A stretch of DNA of 64,000 bases from Thermoplasmata archaeon (GCA_015063235.1 SUSW01000034.1:1-64000); one strand, 5' to 3'. Shown: positions 47,079 through 56,819, counted from the first letter of the stretch. A program made the numbers and translations. Notes: generated by a model from the letters alone, not told the origin.

Positions 47079-47555
47079 ATGAACAGGGCCGTCATGGCGA
47101 TATCCGCATTAGCAGTCGTATTGGTTGCAGGCATAGGCCTCTATTTCGCTCTCAATGGCGGGCAGGGCGATGAACCCTCTCCTGTGGATCCAGGGGTCGA
47201 TGACATGGATTTGATTCTTACGATAGACGGAAAGAAGGTGGATGTGATCTGGGAGGATAATCCGTCGGTTGATGCCATCAAGGTATTGGCGAAGAATACG
47301 ATGACGGTCAGAATGGAACGCTACGGAGGTTTCGAGCAGACCGGAAGCATGCCGAAGTCTGTCGTAAAGAACGATTCGTGGATAGACGTCGGTACGGGAG
47401 ACATCATGCTGTATAGAGGAGTCCAGATCAGCATATTCTTTGACGATAACGCTTACGATTATACCAAACTGGGGAAAATCTCAGGGATGTCGGAGTCAGA
47501 GATAACGGCGATGCTGAACAAGCCAAACGTGACCGTTGTTTTCACGTTGGTCTGA
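47079..47555 (+). CDS. Membrane-anchored cyclophilin-like domain protein
   Basis: A 158-aa protein. The N-terminal helix AVMAISALAVVLVAGIGLYFAL anchors or exports it, followed by an Asp/Pro linker. The rest matches the Cyclophil_like fold: LTIDGKKVDVIWEDNPSVDAI, MTVRMERYGGFEQTGSMP, IDVGTGDIMLYRGVQISIFFD and the C-terminal YTKLGKI. These domains usually lack isomerase activity. I start at the ATG at 47079 because ATTTATATC lies about 25 bp upstream. Role unknown; an extracytoplasmic binding protein is plausible. Confidence 0.75.
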   Translation: MNRAVMAISALAVVLVAGIGLYFALNGGQGDEPSPVDPGVDDMDLILTIDGKKVDVIWEDNPSVDAIKVLAKNTMTVRMERYGGFEQTGSMPKSVVKNDSWIDVGTGDIMLYRGVQISIFFDDNAYDYTKLGKISGMSESEITAMLNKPNVTVVFTLV

Positions 47556-47603
47556 TGGCCTCTGCAATTGTTTCAGGGCTGGGCAGAGGGCTTTCGGTCC
47601 GAA

Positions 47604-50348
47604 TCAATCCCAGAATCTCTTGTTCTTGGCGAACAGGATCTCCGCATTCATAATGTCCCTGAGGAACTCGTCCTCATCGGTATGGAGAGTACGTAGGATC
47701 CTGGCGGCGGTATCCGGGCCTATACCTCTTCCAGCTAGGACTAGTACCGCGCGCTGACCCTGCTCGAAAACCAGATTGGCGTTGCGCCCCATCTTCTGAA
47801 GGTCCTGCTTCTCCTGTTTCGACAGCGCCGGTTCCTTCAGCAGTTTGACAGTATCTCTTTCATAGTTCTTCAGTACGGCGATCATCACGCCTCCGCACTG
47901 AGGACACCTGAATCTCTTGGGAGCATCGCCGACCCTGAATCTGTTTTGGGATCCGCAATGCATGCATGATGCGAACAGAATCTCATCCTGGAGCCTCTTC
48001 TTCAGGGCCATTAGGATGGAGTGGTCTGCGCGTACCGGCTGCATGAGCTCCTTCGACCTTGTTATCCCTTCGAGACCAATAGCGGAGATCCTTCCGGTAA
48101 TCAGTTCGATCTCGCCGTCTGCGATCATCGATACCACCTTCTCGGTATTGGGGATGTCCAGATCCTCCCAGAGGACCTTATTGATGGCCTCTTTGTATGC
48201 TGGAGTGTCCTTATGGAGCTCGAACAGCCTTCCGAAGTTCATGAAACGGTGGTCTGCCTCCTTCTCGACTATACCGAATTTCTTAGCGACATAGACGAAT
48301 CTCCATCTCAGGAACGAAGAGTTGGTGATGGTCATCCTGGCCAGCGCCTCGATGGTGCCGGGCTTTACCGTTCTTATCGTATTCATCATGGTTTCGTGGT
48401 CCACATGCCTGGGGAGCTCGAGGATTATACGGTACGGATCCGCTGTGACCCCGATGGATTCTCCGAGACGTGCGGATAGCAGCGCAGAATAGATCTTTCC
48501 CAGAGTCTCGTTCACCCTGCTTCCGAAGCAGCAGTTTATTATGGCCATCTGCTCCCCGATCTCCACCGTAACGATCTTATCGGTTGGCATTACCGACTTC
48601 TCGTCCTGGTCGGCGAAGTACTTCTTCAGGACTCTGGCACAGCCCTCGTCCCCTGGATAGTCGGAGAAGTTCCTGAGCCTTCTCATCCTTCCGACCTCCA
48701 TGGCGACCTCGAACGGGACCGGGATATCGGATCCCACCCAATTGGGTACAGAACCGACCTCTTTGGCCTCTTCGACGAGGATCTCATCCTCCCTCATCTC
48801 GACTATGCGCCAGGTGCGTCCTTTGGCGATGAACATCGCATATTCTTCTGCGAAGGATGCCACGAAACTCTCGTCCAGAGTACCGATTATCGCTCTGGTA
48901 CCGATGTCGCGTACCATGTAAGTGCGCTCATCCGGGATCATCGAGATGTTATCGTAGAAGTAGTTCATTCCTTTCTTCGAGCGCTTGAACGTATTGCCGT
49001 CGTCGAAGATCATCTTGATGCCCTTGAGCTGTTCCATTACATCCAGCATGATGCCCATGGTGAGGTTCCTGAACGGATAGGCGTTGTGGATTACCTTGTA
49101 TGCGAGCTCCTTATCCATGGCGCCGGTCATGGTCATGGCCACGAGTTGGTTGGCCAGTACGCTTAGCGGGCATTCCCTGCCCTCGAAATACTCCAATTCT
49201 TTCGAATCACATCTGCGTGCGACCACTATGGCCTCGGCGACCTCGTCTGGAGCCGTGGCGATGATCTTTGCTCTGATCTTCTCCCCGATCCTGTGTCCCG
49301 CGCGTCCCGCGCGCTGAATCATGCGCGAGACCTGTCTGGGAGAGTTGTACTGTATCACCATATCGGTGGTTCCGACATCGATACCCAGCTCCAGAGAGGA
49401 TGTGCATATCAGGCTCCTCACCTCTCCTCTCTTGAAACGGTCCTCCATGTCCATCCTGTTCTCCTTGGACAGCGAACCGTGATGGACTTCTATCGAGATG
49501 TTCTCGTCCCAGAGGTGATAGCGTGCTGCGAGCCATTCGGCCGTCTCCCTGGTATTCACGAAGAAAAGGGTGGACTTTCCGCTCTCAATTATCTGTCTGG
49601 CTCTTTTCATGACACCTAGGATGTCCGGGTCGCTCTGAAGCTTGTCGAGGAGCTCCGAATCCTCCGTATCCGGTTCCGGACTCTCGACCTTTATGTCGAA
49701 ATCCCTGTGTGTATCGTGTTTCCTGATCACGACTTGCCTGTTGTTCCCTGCGAGGAATCTTGCGACGTTATCCACGTTACCCACAGTGGCCGACAGTCCG
49801 ATTCTCTGGTAGTTCCCAGCCAGAAGGACCAATCTCTCCAGCGCGACGCTCATCTGCGCTCCCCTCTCGGTATTGGCCAGCTCATGGATCTCATCCACGA
49901 TGACCCATTCCACATGCTTCATGTGCTGGACGAGTCTCTTCCCGGTGAACATGACCTGGAGGGTCTCCGGCGTTGTGATCAATATGTCCGGCGGATGTTC
50001 CGATTGTTTGGTCCTCTCAGCCTGGGATGTGTCACCGTGTCTCACCCCCACCTTGATGTCCAGCTGCCTTCCGTATTCCTCCATCCTCTTCAGCATATCC
50101 CTGTTAAGGGCTCTGAGTGGCGTGATGTAGATGCATCTGATCCCGGGCTTTCCTTTGGACCTCATTATCATCTCGAGGATCGGCAGGACGGCGGCTTCGG
50201 TCTTTCCGATACCGGTCGGCGCTACCAGCAGGAGGTTCTCGCCCCTGATTATCCTCGGGATGGAATCCAGCTGCGGGGGTGTCGGCTCCTTTATACCTCT
50301 GGACTCGAGAACGCGTATGATGTCCGGGCAGAGTTCGGGGAATGACAT
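47604..50348 (-). CDS. lhr2: Lhr-type superfamily 2 helicase (paralogue)
   Basis: A 914-aa aLhr helicase. Motifs: LLVAPTGIGKTE (Walker A), DEIHE, GLSATVG, FVNTRETAEWLAARY and QRAGRAGHR (motif VI). The winged-helix and Lhr core blocks include PNWVGSDIPVPFEVAMEVGRM and NCCFGSRVNETLGKIYSALL. Near the C-terminus a four-Cys zinc ribbon appears (CMHCGSQNRF ... RCPQCGG), then a helix-hairpin-helix-like end (LAGRGIGPDTAARILRTL). This protein has no in-frame stop where its larger paralogue carries a UAG. Confidence 0.9.
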   Translation of the reverse strand: MSFPELCPDIIRVLESRGIKEPTPPQLDSIPRIIRGENLLLVAPTGIGKTEAAVLPILEMIMRSKGKPGIRCIYITPLRALNRDMLKRMEEYGRQLDIKVGVRHGDTSQAERTKQSEHPPDILITTPETLQVMFTGKRLVQHMKHVEWVIVDEIHELANTERGAQMSVALERLVLLAGNYQRIGLSATVGNVDNVARFLAGNNRQVVIRKHDTHRDFDIKVESPEPDTEDSELLDKLQSDPDILGVMKRARQIIESGKSTLFFVNTRETAEWLAARYHLWDENISIEVHHGSLSKENRMDMEDRFKRGEVRSLICTSSLELGIDVGTTDMVIQYNSPRQVSRMIQRAGRAGHRIGEKIRAKIIATAPDEVAEAIVVARRCDSKELEYFEGRECPLSVLANQLVAMTMTGAMDKELAYKVIHNAYPFRNLTMGIMLDVMEQLKGIKMIFDDGNTFKRSKKGMNYFYDNISMIPDERTYMVRDIGTRAIIGTLDESFVASFAEEYAMFIAKGRTWRIVEMREDEILVEEAKEVGSVPNWVGSDIPVPFEVAMEVGRMRRLRNFSDYPGDEGCARVLKKYFADQDEKSVMPTDKIVTVEIGEQMAIINCCFGSRVNETLGKIYSALLSARLGESIGVTADPYRIILELPRHVDHETMMNTIRTVKPGTIEALARMTITNSSFLRWRFVYVAKKFGIVEKEADHRFMNFGRLFELHKDTPAYKEAINKVLWEDLDIPNTEKVVSMIADGEIELITGRISAIGLEGITRSKELMQPVRADHSILMALKKRLQDEILFASCMHCGSQNRFRVGDAPKRFRCPQCGGVMIAVLKNYERDTVKLLKEPALSKQEKQDLQKMGRNANLVFEQGQRAVLVLAGRGIGPDTAARILRTLHTDEDEFLRDIMNAEILFAKNKRFWD

Positions 50349-50365
50349 TTCGTAGAATTATAGGA

Positions 50366-50383
50366 AGGGGGACGCATCCCCCT
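50366..50383 (-). terminator. Terminator after hdrD
   Basis: A 6-bp stem AGGGGG/CCCCCT with a 6-nt loop lies 17 bp beyond the hdrD stop on the minus strand; the following sequence is TTCCTATAATTC. Confidence 0.6.
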
Positions 50384-50400
50384 CATGATTTGTTCGGGTT

Positions 50401-51624
50401 TCAGGCCTGCGCTGCAGGTGCAGGGGCAGGCTCTTTGGGTGCGGTGACCTCGAGGAGGACCTGTGACAGATCCATGACCTTGATGTTTGAACCGATCTTC
50501 TTGGCCGCCTGTGTGAGGTTCAGGACGCAGAAGGGACAGCAGCTGATAAGGATCTCTGCTCCCGTTGCCTCTGCATCGTGGATCCTCTCGATACCGACGT
50601 TGAGAGCGAAGTCAGGGTAGGTACTCTTGTATCCTCCTCCTGCTCCGCAGCACCTGGAGTTCTCTCTGGACCTCTCCATCTCGACGAACTCGACACCCTT
50701 GATCTTCTTGATGACGTTCCTGGGAGCGTCGTAGACTCCGGAGTGCCTTCCGAGGTGGCAGGGGTCGTGGTATGTGACCTTGTGGTTGAACTCGTTGTTG
50801 AGGGGCAGCTTCCTGTCGTTGATGAGCTGTTCGACGTACTGTGAGAAGTGGTAGACGTTCTGTCCGGCTTTGGCGTAGAACCTTCCAAAGTCGCAGGAGA
50901 CTGTCTTGTAGCATCCTGAACAGGTCATGACCATGTCCTTGGCACCCAATCCGTCTGCCTTCTCGACATTGTGCTGGGCGCAGTCTGTGGATTCCCTCTC
51001 GTTTCCTGTCCTGATAAGGGGGGAGGAACAGCACCACTCGTCGGGTCCGAGACAGTTCATTTTGACGCCTGCGCGGTCGAGGACCTTTACTCCGGCCTGT
51101 GCGATGTGCTGCATCCTGTAGGATCCGGTACATCCTGCGAAGAATATGACGTTGGCGGGGACACATCTCTCGACATCTGCCGGCCACCACGCATCCCTCT
51201 TGGAGTCGGGCTCGTTGTAGGGGTTGTGGTTCTTGTGGATGCTCTGTCCCATTTTGACCGCTGCGGGCATGGGTCCGACACCGATCTGGACCATCCATTT
51301 CCTCATAGTCTCCCAAAGGTCCACCAGGCGAATCTTGGCATGGCAGACAACTTCGCAGTTTCCGCAGCCTGTACATTTGTACATGGCGTCAACGAACTCG
51401 GGGCTGATCTCGACAGGCCTGTTCAGGAGCTTGTCCAGCTTTCCGGTTCCCTTCAGGTCGAGCTGCTTGATGTAGTAGATTTTTCCCCTGGGTGTAACCG
51501 AGTCCCAAGGTGTCTGGGCGTGTGCTTCGCAGACGTCGATACAATATCCGCACTGTACGCACTGTGTAAGTTCCTGTGCGATGTGGGGGAGATTGTGGAT
51601 TTTGATTCCCATTAGCTCTGGCAT
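50401..51624 (-). CDS. hdrD: Heterodisulfide reductase subunit D
   Basis: A 407-aa HdrD. The N-terminal ferredoxin-like part has two clusters, CVQCGYCIDVC and CTGCGNCEVVCH. The C-terminal part has CCG-type cysteine motifs (CCSSP, CCGAGGGYK, CCPFCVL), which in HdrD/HdrB carry the unusual 4Fe-4S centres reducing CoM-S-S-CoB. In Methanomassiliicoccales HdrD is thought to take electrons from a membrane Fpo-like complex instead of cytochrome-bearing HdrE, and no hdrE is seen here. The 5' leader holds a GGAGC/GCTCC hairpin at 51640-51653. An Ala-rich tail (PKEPAPAPAAQA) closes the protein. Confidence 0.93.
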   Translation of the reverse strand: MPELMGIKIHNLPHIAQELTQCVQCGYCIDVCEAHAQTPWDSVTPRGKIYYIKQLDLKGTGKLDKLLNRPVEISPEFVDAMYKCTGCGNCEVVCHAKIRLVDLWETMRKWMVQIGVGPMPAAVKMGQSIHKNHNPYNEPDSKRDAWWPADVERCVPANVIFFAGCTGSYRMQHIAQAGVKVLDRAGVKMNCLGPDEWCCSSPLIRTGNERESTDCAQHNVEKADGLGAKDMVMTCSGCYKTVSCDFGRFYAKAGQNVYHFSQYVEQLINDRKLPLNNEFNHKVTYHDPCHLGRHSGVYDAPRNVIKKIKGVEFVEMERSRENSRCCGAGGGYKSTYPDFALNVGIERIHDAEATGAEILISCCPFCVLNLTQAAKKIGSNIKVMDLSQVLLEVTAPKEPAPAPAAQA

Positions 51625-51782
51625 TCTTATTCCTCACTTGGAGCATAAGCTCCGGATGTAACGGTCGAGCGACAGGTTCTCCTTATTTAATGATTATAGG
51701 GAGGAAAGTGAAGAAACCGCACATTCAGGATGGATGTAATGAGAATAAATGAGATTATATCCTAGCACTCGGATGACCGTCC

Positions 51783-52955
51783 GTGAAGAGCGTCTATGAC
51801 GATTGGACCGGGAACATCGTCCAGAATACTGACATCAGAAGTCTTGACCCGGAGGCTGTGAGGGCGGTCAGGGCGACCTATCTCTCCGAACATCAGGATA
51901 TGAGGGAAGCCGTGTCAGCGATGGATGATATGGGTTTCCTCTCTCATGTCGGCATGCTTAAGAGGGGAAAGATGACCATCGCAGCCATGATACTGCTGGG
52001 GAAATCTTCAGAGAAGGTACTGCCTCCTACCGTTTGCGTCAGATGGAGGCTAATAGATGTGGACGGCAGGGAGATAGAGTCGCGCTCAGTCAACGGATCA
52101 ATGGTGCTAGCTATCAGGAAGATAGCTTCTATAATCAGCAACTCTACCGTGAAGATAGACGACGGCAATGGACCAATTTTCGTCAGTACGTACCGCATCG
52201 CATCGTTGACCGAGGCGATGTTCAACGCTCTTCAGCATCAGGATTATACTATGGGAGGGGCCATCGATGTCATCGAGAGGGAGAACGAATCGGTCACGAT
52301 CGTCAGCAGAGGATCTTTCCCCGACGTTCAGCCGGAATCCTTCGTCAAAGGTCAGAACCAGACAATGGCGTCCAGGAACAGCTTCCTCATCAACGCGATG
52401 ACGAACATAGGTCTGGTGACCAATTCCGGTGCAGGCATACGCAACATGTATCTTTCTCAGATACACAAGCATTTCCCGCTGCCCCGTTTTCATATAGATG
52501 ACAACTCCGTCTCTGTGACATTCCCCGGAAGAAGGGAAGGTTCTCTTGCCCGTGCTTTGGATATCCGCAGGGACCTGGAGGTATCGGATATCCTGGACAT
52601 GGACAGACTGGATTCGGGAAGGTACATCTCCAATAAGAGGATGGAATCCCTGATATCGAGAGGATTGGTCACCGTATACGACGGAGTACCTTGCATCAAT
52701 TTATCCTATGAGGATCCGTCATCCCGTTTCAGCAAGGGCTCGGACTGCGATGCAGTCATCACACTCCTTAAGGAGAACGGCTCCGTGACACGCGCGGATG
52801 TGGTAGATGTGCTGAGGTTCCGTGACAGGAAGGGTATGACAGAGGAACAGCTGTCGGTGAAGGCCACGAACCTTCTGCAGAACATGAGGAAGGATGGCAG
52901 GATCGCCAAGGCCGAGGGCAGCACACGTTCGGCCAGATATGTTCTGAATGAATGA
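51783..52955 (+). CDS. ATP-binding transcriptional regulator lacking AlbA_2 domain
   Basis: A 390-aa protein resembling COG2865-type regulators: GHKL-like ATP-binding block EAMFNALQHQDYTMGGAIDVIE and NSGAGIRNMYL, then a C-terminal winged helix (VTRADVVDVLRFRDRKGMT). Members normally carry an N-terminal AlbA_2 domain; here the protein starts at the GTG at 51783, right after a TGA at 51774, and the missing domain is not upstream. A TATATCC element about 25 bp upstream fits a leaderless GTG start. Confidence 0.72.
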   Translation: MKSVYDDWTGNIVQNTDIRSLDPEAVRAVRATYLSEHQDMREAVSAMDDMGFLSHVGMLKRGKMTIAAMILLGKSSEKVLPPTVCVRWRLIDVDGREIESRSVNGSMVLAIRKIASIISNSTVKIDDGNGPIFVSTYRIASLTEAMFNALQHQDYTMGGAIDVIERENESVTIVSRGSFPDVQPESFVKGQNQTMASRNSFLINAMTNIGLVTNSGAGIRNMYLSQIHKHFPLPRFHIDDNSVSVTFPGRREGSLARALDIRRDLEVSDILDMDRLDSGRYISNKRMESLISRGLVTVYDGVPCINLSYEDPSSRFSKGSDCDAVITLLKENGSVTRADVVDVLRFRDRKGMTEEQLSVKATNLLQNMRKDGRIAKAEGSTRSARYVLNE

Positions 52956-52957
52956 TG

Positions 52958-53836
52958 TCAGGCAGCATCGGCATTCTCTGTGCCTCTGCTTAGGAGTATC
53001 ACGGATCCCAGGATAAGGACGATACCGATTACGTTGCTTATCCCGAACGGGTCGCCTATCATCAGGCTCAGGATTGTGGCCACCATAGGCTCTACGAACG
53101 CTATTATCGAAGCCTTTCCCGCATCCATGCTCTTCAACCCCTTGGTGTAGAAATAATACGGCAGCACCGTGGAGATTATACCGAGACCCAGTATGTTCAA
53201 GATGATCTCGGTGTCATTACAAAGGTCTACCATAGTCATCGGTTCGCAGAAAGGCAACAGGCATAAGGATGCGATGAGGAAGGTGTAGAAGAGGATGGTT
53301 ACCAGGCTGTACTTCTTCAGTGCGAATTTGCTGAATATGGAATACAGGGCATAGCCGAATCCGGCAAGTATTCCGAACAGGATCCCTATGTTCAGTTCTT
53401 CGGAGCCAATGCCGGCGGAGAATACGCATCCCGCGAATGCTAAGATAAGCGCCAATATCTTCAGTCTGGTGATCCTCTCTTTGAAGAGGAACATGCTCAT
53501 GATCATGACGAAGCACGGCGCGGTGTAGAGTAACACGGATGCTATCGACAGTGATACCATCTGCTGTGTCGTGAAGTACATCACGTTGAAGAAGACAATA
53601 CTGAACAGACCTGTTCCGATGAACATCCAGATGTCTTTCGGGTCGATTCTGAAAAGCTTCCGATCCATTACAAGGATGGTTGCGGTCATCACGGCGAGGG
53701 CGACAAGGCATCTGGTCAGGGTAATCTGCATCGGGGACAGGCCGCTTGAGTACAGGAAGCGGGTGAACAGCCCAATTATGCCCCATAGGGCGGCTCCCAA
53801 GGCCACGTATAATATCCCGATTCTGGCAGATTCCAT
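52958..53836 (-). CDS. EamA/DMT-family transporter
   Basis: A 292-aa membrane protein with ten predicted helices in two EamA repeats. The first repeat starts ILYVALGAALWGIIGLFTRFL and the second starts IGILFGILAGFGYALYSIFSKF; a PYYFYTKGLKSMDAGKA segment is typical of the family. It probably exports or imports a metabolite such as an amino acid or nucleoside; the substrate cannot be read from sequence. Its stop lies two bases from the convergent regulator's stop. The stop is TGA. Confidence 0.88.
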   Translation of the reverse strand: MESARIGILYVALGAALWGIIGLFTRFLYSSGLSPMQITLTRCLVALAVMTATILVMDRKLFRIDPKDIWMFIGTGLFSIVFFNVMYFTTQQMVSLSIASVLLYTAPCFVMIMSMFLFKERITRLKILALILAFAGCVFSAGIGSEELNIGILFGILAGFGYALYSIFSKFALKKYSLVTILFYTFLIASLCLLPFCEPMTMVDLCNDTEIILNILGLGIISTVLPYYFYTKGLKSMDAGKASIIAFVEPMVATILSLMIGDPFGISNVIGIVLILGSVILLSRGTENADAA

Positions 53837-53950
53837 GTTTTCTGAGGTGGCGATTGTCTATCGGTGATAATACAGTTATCTCCGTAACAGGGATTGATAT
53901 TTCCTGTTCGGACAGCATCTACTAAACACAATGAACGTCATCCGACCCTT

Positions 53951-55381
53951 ATGGCAGTTTACAAATGCACGATATGCGGAGAGATCTACGACGATGACGA
54001 AGAGGCCGTTAGGTTCGAAGATCTTCCAGATGATTGGGTCTGTCCCTTATGCCGTTCTCCCAAGAGTGCATTCGTGAGGGTAGACGTGGATACACCGGCG
54101 AAGGTAGAGGCCGAAGTTCCCGAGAAACCGGCAGAAAAGAGGGAGAAGGCTCCTGGGAAAAAGGACATCTCCTATGATCCCAACCTCGTAAAATATGACA
54201 ACGGCCCGATGGACGAGATCCATGCCATAGCTGTCAGCGGTAAGAGCGTAGGGGAACCCATGGATACACTTCAGCCGATCCCCTCATTCGATGACATCTT
54301 GTTCCTCGGAGGACAGCTGGCACACCCGCCGTTGGATGACGGGGCGGAAGTAGATATTAGTGTCATCATAGGTAAAAAGGCAGTCAAGCCCATGAGGATA
54401 GAGACACCTATCTACGTTTCGCATATGAGCTTCGGAGCTTTATCCGGAAGGGCCAAGAAAGCCTTGGCCATGGGTTCCGCCAGAGCGAAGACTGCCATGT
54501 GCAGCGGGGAGGGAGGGGTCCTCTTCGACGAGGTCAGCAATTCATACAAATACATTTTCGAGTACGTTCCGAACAAATACAGCACCACCATCGATACCTA
54601 CGAGAGGTGTGATGCTGTAGAGATAAAGATCGGACAGGGGACCAAGCCCGGAATGGGAGGGCATCTCCCGGGGGACAAGGTCACAGACATCATCTCGGTC
54701 ATGAGGGGAAGGCCGAAAGGCAAGGATATCCTGAGTCCTTCGAGGTTCCCAGAGATCAACTCCCCGGAGGACTTGAAGGCCATGGTCGATATGCTCCGTA
54801 AAGAGACCGGCGGTAAACCTATCGGTGTGAAGATCGCTGCAGAGCATATCGAGGAAGATTTAGAATACATCTCTAAATCCGGATGCGATTTCATCACCAT
54901 AGACGGGAGAGGAGGAGCTACGGGATCGTCCCCGAAATACCTCAAGGATGCCACGACGGTGCCTACACTATATGCGCTGTCAAGGGCTAGGAAATACATG
55001 AACGAGCACGGCATGGAGCAGGAACTCGTCATAACAGGCGGTCTGAGGACCAGCAAGGACTTCATCAAGGCCCTCGCCATGGGGGCGGATGCGATAGCGG
55101 TCGCTTCGGCCGCGCTGATGGCACTCGGATGCCAGAAGTACAGGGCATGCAACTCTGGAAAATGTCCTATGGGGATTGCTACCCAGGATCCCGAGCTGGA
55201 GTCCCGTCTGGATTTGGAGATCGGCGCACAGAGGCTGGCGAATTATCTGAATGTCAGTTCCGAGGAGCTCAGGGTGTTCCTCCGTGTATCCGGCCACAAA
55301 GCTCTCGATGAGCTTTCTCTGAATGACCTCTGTACGGTGAGTTCAGAGATCTCCCAGCATACCGGCATAAGGCATGCTTGA
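53951..55381 (+). CDS. Rubredoxin-glutamate synthase (GltS domain) fusion
   Basis: A 476-aa fusion. Residues 1-50 are a rubredoxin ([12 protein letters not shown] ... [14 protein letters not shown], the CxxCG...CPLC iron site). A charged Lys/Pro linker follows, then an FMN-containing glutamate synthase-type domain: [65 protein letters not shown] and an iron-sulfur loop [18 protein letters not shown]. The rubredoxin should hand electrons to the synthase centre. The ATG at 53951 starts directly at the rubredoxin. Glutamate production is the likely role; other GltB2-like activities are possible. Confidence 0.9.
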   Translation: MAVYKCTICGEIYDDDEEAVRFEDLPDDWVCPLCRSPKSAFVRVDVDTPAKVEAEVPEKPAEKREKAPGKKDISYDPNLVKYDNGPMDEIHAIAVSGKSVGEPMDTLQPIPSFDDILFLGGQLAHPPLDDGAEVDISVIIGKKAVKPMRIETPIYVSHMSFGALSGRAKKALAMGSARAKTAMCSGEGGVLFDEVSNSYKYIFEYVPNKYSTTIDTYERCDAVEIKIGQGTKPGMGGHLPGDKVTDIISVMRGRPKGKDILSPSRFPEINSPEDLKAMVDMLRKETGGKPIGVKIAAEHIEEDLEYISKSGCDFITIDGRGGATGSSPKYLKDATTVPTLYALSRARKYMNEHGMEQELVITGGLRTSKDFIKALAMGADAIAVASAALMALGCQKYRACNSGKCPMGIATQDPELESRLDLEIGAQRLANYLNVSSEELRVFLRVSGHKALDELSLNDLCTVSSEISQHTGIRHA

Positions 55382-55404
55382 ATTCTAATAAAACGATTAA
55401 AGGC

Positions 55405-55426
55405 GGATGGGGGTCTCCCCCCATCC
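55405..55426. terminator. Shared terminator between gltS fusion and zip
   Basis: A 9-bp stem GGATGGGGG/CCCCCATCC with a TCTC loop lies between two converging genes, followed by TTTT on the plus strand. Confidence 0.75.
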
Positions 55427-55429
55427 TTT

Positions 55430-56206
55430 TCAGTGCGAGTGGGGGAACAGCAGAGCCAGAGCAACCATTATTCCTACTCCGATAAGGAGCAGTGCAAGGC
55501 TCTTGAAGTCCTTTTCTTCCCTGTGGAAAGCCTCCGGAATGAGGTCGCACATGGTCACGTACATCAAGGTTCCTCCAGCAAACGCCAGCGGAAGTCCGAG
55601 TGTACCTTCGACCTCCATGTCACTGAAGAGCAGGAAGAACAGTGCTCCGGCGATAGGGGTAATCAGTGCGAATAGTCCTAGGCGGGTCATGGCCTTTTTC
55701 TTATCTATGTCCGTTAATGCCATCGTGGATGACAACGAGAACAGCTCAACGAATTTGTGTATGCACAGTCCGATCGTTGCCATAAGACCCATCTCTTCTC
55801 CGGACATGAATACTGCCGCAAGTGCCAAACCGTCACAAGCAGCATGGATGGCCAGACCGATGAAGGTGCTGATCGAAACGAGCTCATGTGAGTGCTCATC
55901 TTCATGACATCCGCAGTGTTCGTGGTGCTGATGTTTGAATATAGCGTTGAAGATCAGGATCAGAACGAATCCCAAGGCCACCATCATCATGGCGTAGTGT
56001 GTGTCTATTCCGCCCTCTTCGCTTTCCTCCAAAGCTTCGGGCAACAGTATGAACATTAGGAGTCCCAGAAAAATTCCGGCACTCAGTGCTATCATAAGGT
56101 GCGCACGGTCATCCTTCAGTTTGCCTATCTGGGGGAGATAGGCCCCAGCGATGGAGACCGCTAGCAGTATGATGGCGTAAATCGCAAACAGCAATCCTGG
56201 TTCCAT
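55430..56206 (-). CDS. ZIP-family metal transporter
   Basis: A 258-aa transporter with eight helices. A His-rich cytosolic loop (HQHHEHCGCHEDEHSHE) sits between helices 3 and 4. The metal path motifs are LAIHAACDGLALA and IGLCIHKFVELFSL (helices 4 and 5 of ZIPs, HxxxDG and HxxxE-like). It imports zinc or a related divalent metal into the cell. The NikR-like regulator is divergent from it across a 170-bp region, suggesting metal control. Confidence 0.9.
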   Translation of the reverse strand: MEPGLLFAIYAIILLAVSIAGAYLPQIGKLKDDRAHLMIALSAGIFLGLLMFILLPEALEESEEGGIDTHYAMMMVALGFVLILIFNAIFKHQHHEHCGCHEDEHSHELVSISTFIGLAIHAACDGLALAAVFMSGEEMGLMATIGLCIHKFVELFSLSSTMALTDIDKKKAMTRLGLFALITPIAGALFFLLFSDMEVEGTLGLPLAFAGGTLMYVTMCDLIPEAFHREEKDFKSLALLLIGVGIMVALALLFPHSH

Positions 56207-56376
56207 GATTCCAAACTTTATCTTGTGGTATAAGAGCCTTGGTCTGTTGTTAATAAAATAATAGAATAGTTTATATACTTGATATCAACAAATTAATAAC
56301 ATTTCAGCTTAAAAATTGCATTTAGTAGAGCGGTATTATATACTAAAGACTCCTAAATTAATAACCGGGTGATTTC
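56207..56376. promoter_or_regulatory. ZIP/NikR-like divergent promoter region
   Basis: A 170-bp AT-rich region. It contains a perfect palindrome TTGATATCAA (56279-56288) near TATA-like TTTATATAC, and an imperfect GTATTATATAC (56333-56343) overlapping a second TATA element. GGTGAT precedes the NikR-like ATG as Shine-Dalgarno. A classical GTATGA-N16-TCATAC nickel operator is not evident. Confidence 0.5.
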
Positions 56377-56760
56377 ATGAGTGTGATTAGTATATCTCTC
56401 AGCGACGAGTATTTGGGCGCTTTGGATGACATAGCAGATGCCTATGCCCTGGTCGGTCGTTCCGAAGCCGTCCGTATGTCGATATCTGTTGCCAAAGATG
56501 AGCTGCACGCGTTCAGTCCCTTGAAGGGGGATGTCGAAGGGGTACTGATCATAGTCCGTGGGGATCACGCAGATCCCTGGATGCTCCAGGTTCAGGCGAA
56601 GTATCAGAGCGCAATAAAGACTCAGATGCATTCCCATCTCAAGAACAGCAACTGTCTAGAGGTCATGGTCATCTCGTGCGATGCCGCGATTCTGAAAGAA
56701 ATGATCGCCGAGATTAGGTCCAAGGGAAAGGCGCTGTACGTTAAGTTCGTCAAGGAATGA
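56377..56760 (+). CDS. NikR-like metal-responsive regulator with altered metal site
   Basis: A 127-aa ribbon-helix-helix repressor. The N-terminal strand and helices (VISISLSDEYLGALDDIADAY) match CopG/NikR DNA-binding domains. The C-terminal ACT-like domain has IKTQMHSHLKNSNCLEVMVI: residues H85, H87 and C93 correspond to E. coli NikR H87, H89 and C95, but the residue matching H76 is A74. The fourth nickel ligand is therefore missing, and metal choice may differ. It diverges from the ZIP transporter, so zinc or another metal is plausible. Confidence 0.85.
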   Translation: MSVISISLSDEYLGALDDIADAYALVGRSEAVRMSISVAKDELHAFSPLKGDVEGVLIIVRGDHADPWMLQVQAKYQSAIKTQMHSHLKNSNCLEVMVISCDAAILKEMIAEIRSKGKALYVKFVKE

Positions 56761-56819
56761 GAGGTCTGTAGAATTATTCCGTTCTGCGATATTATTTACT
56801 TAGATATTCTTACAGTCGC

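Noticed and set aside
51625-51782. A possible fourth UAG-split gene upstream of the ATP-binding regulator
   Set aside because: The in-frame upstream stop is TGA at 51774, and the gap is too short for an AlbA_2 domain.
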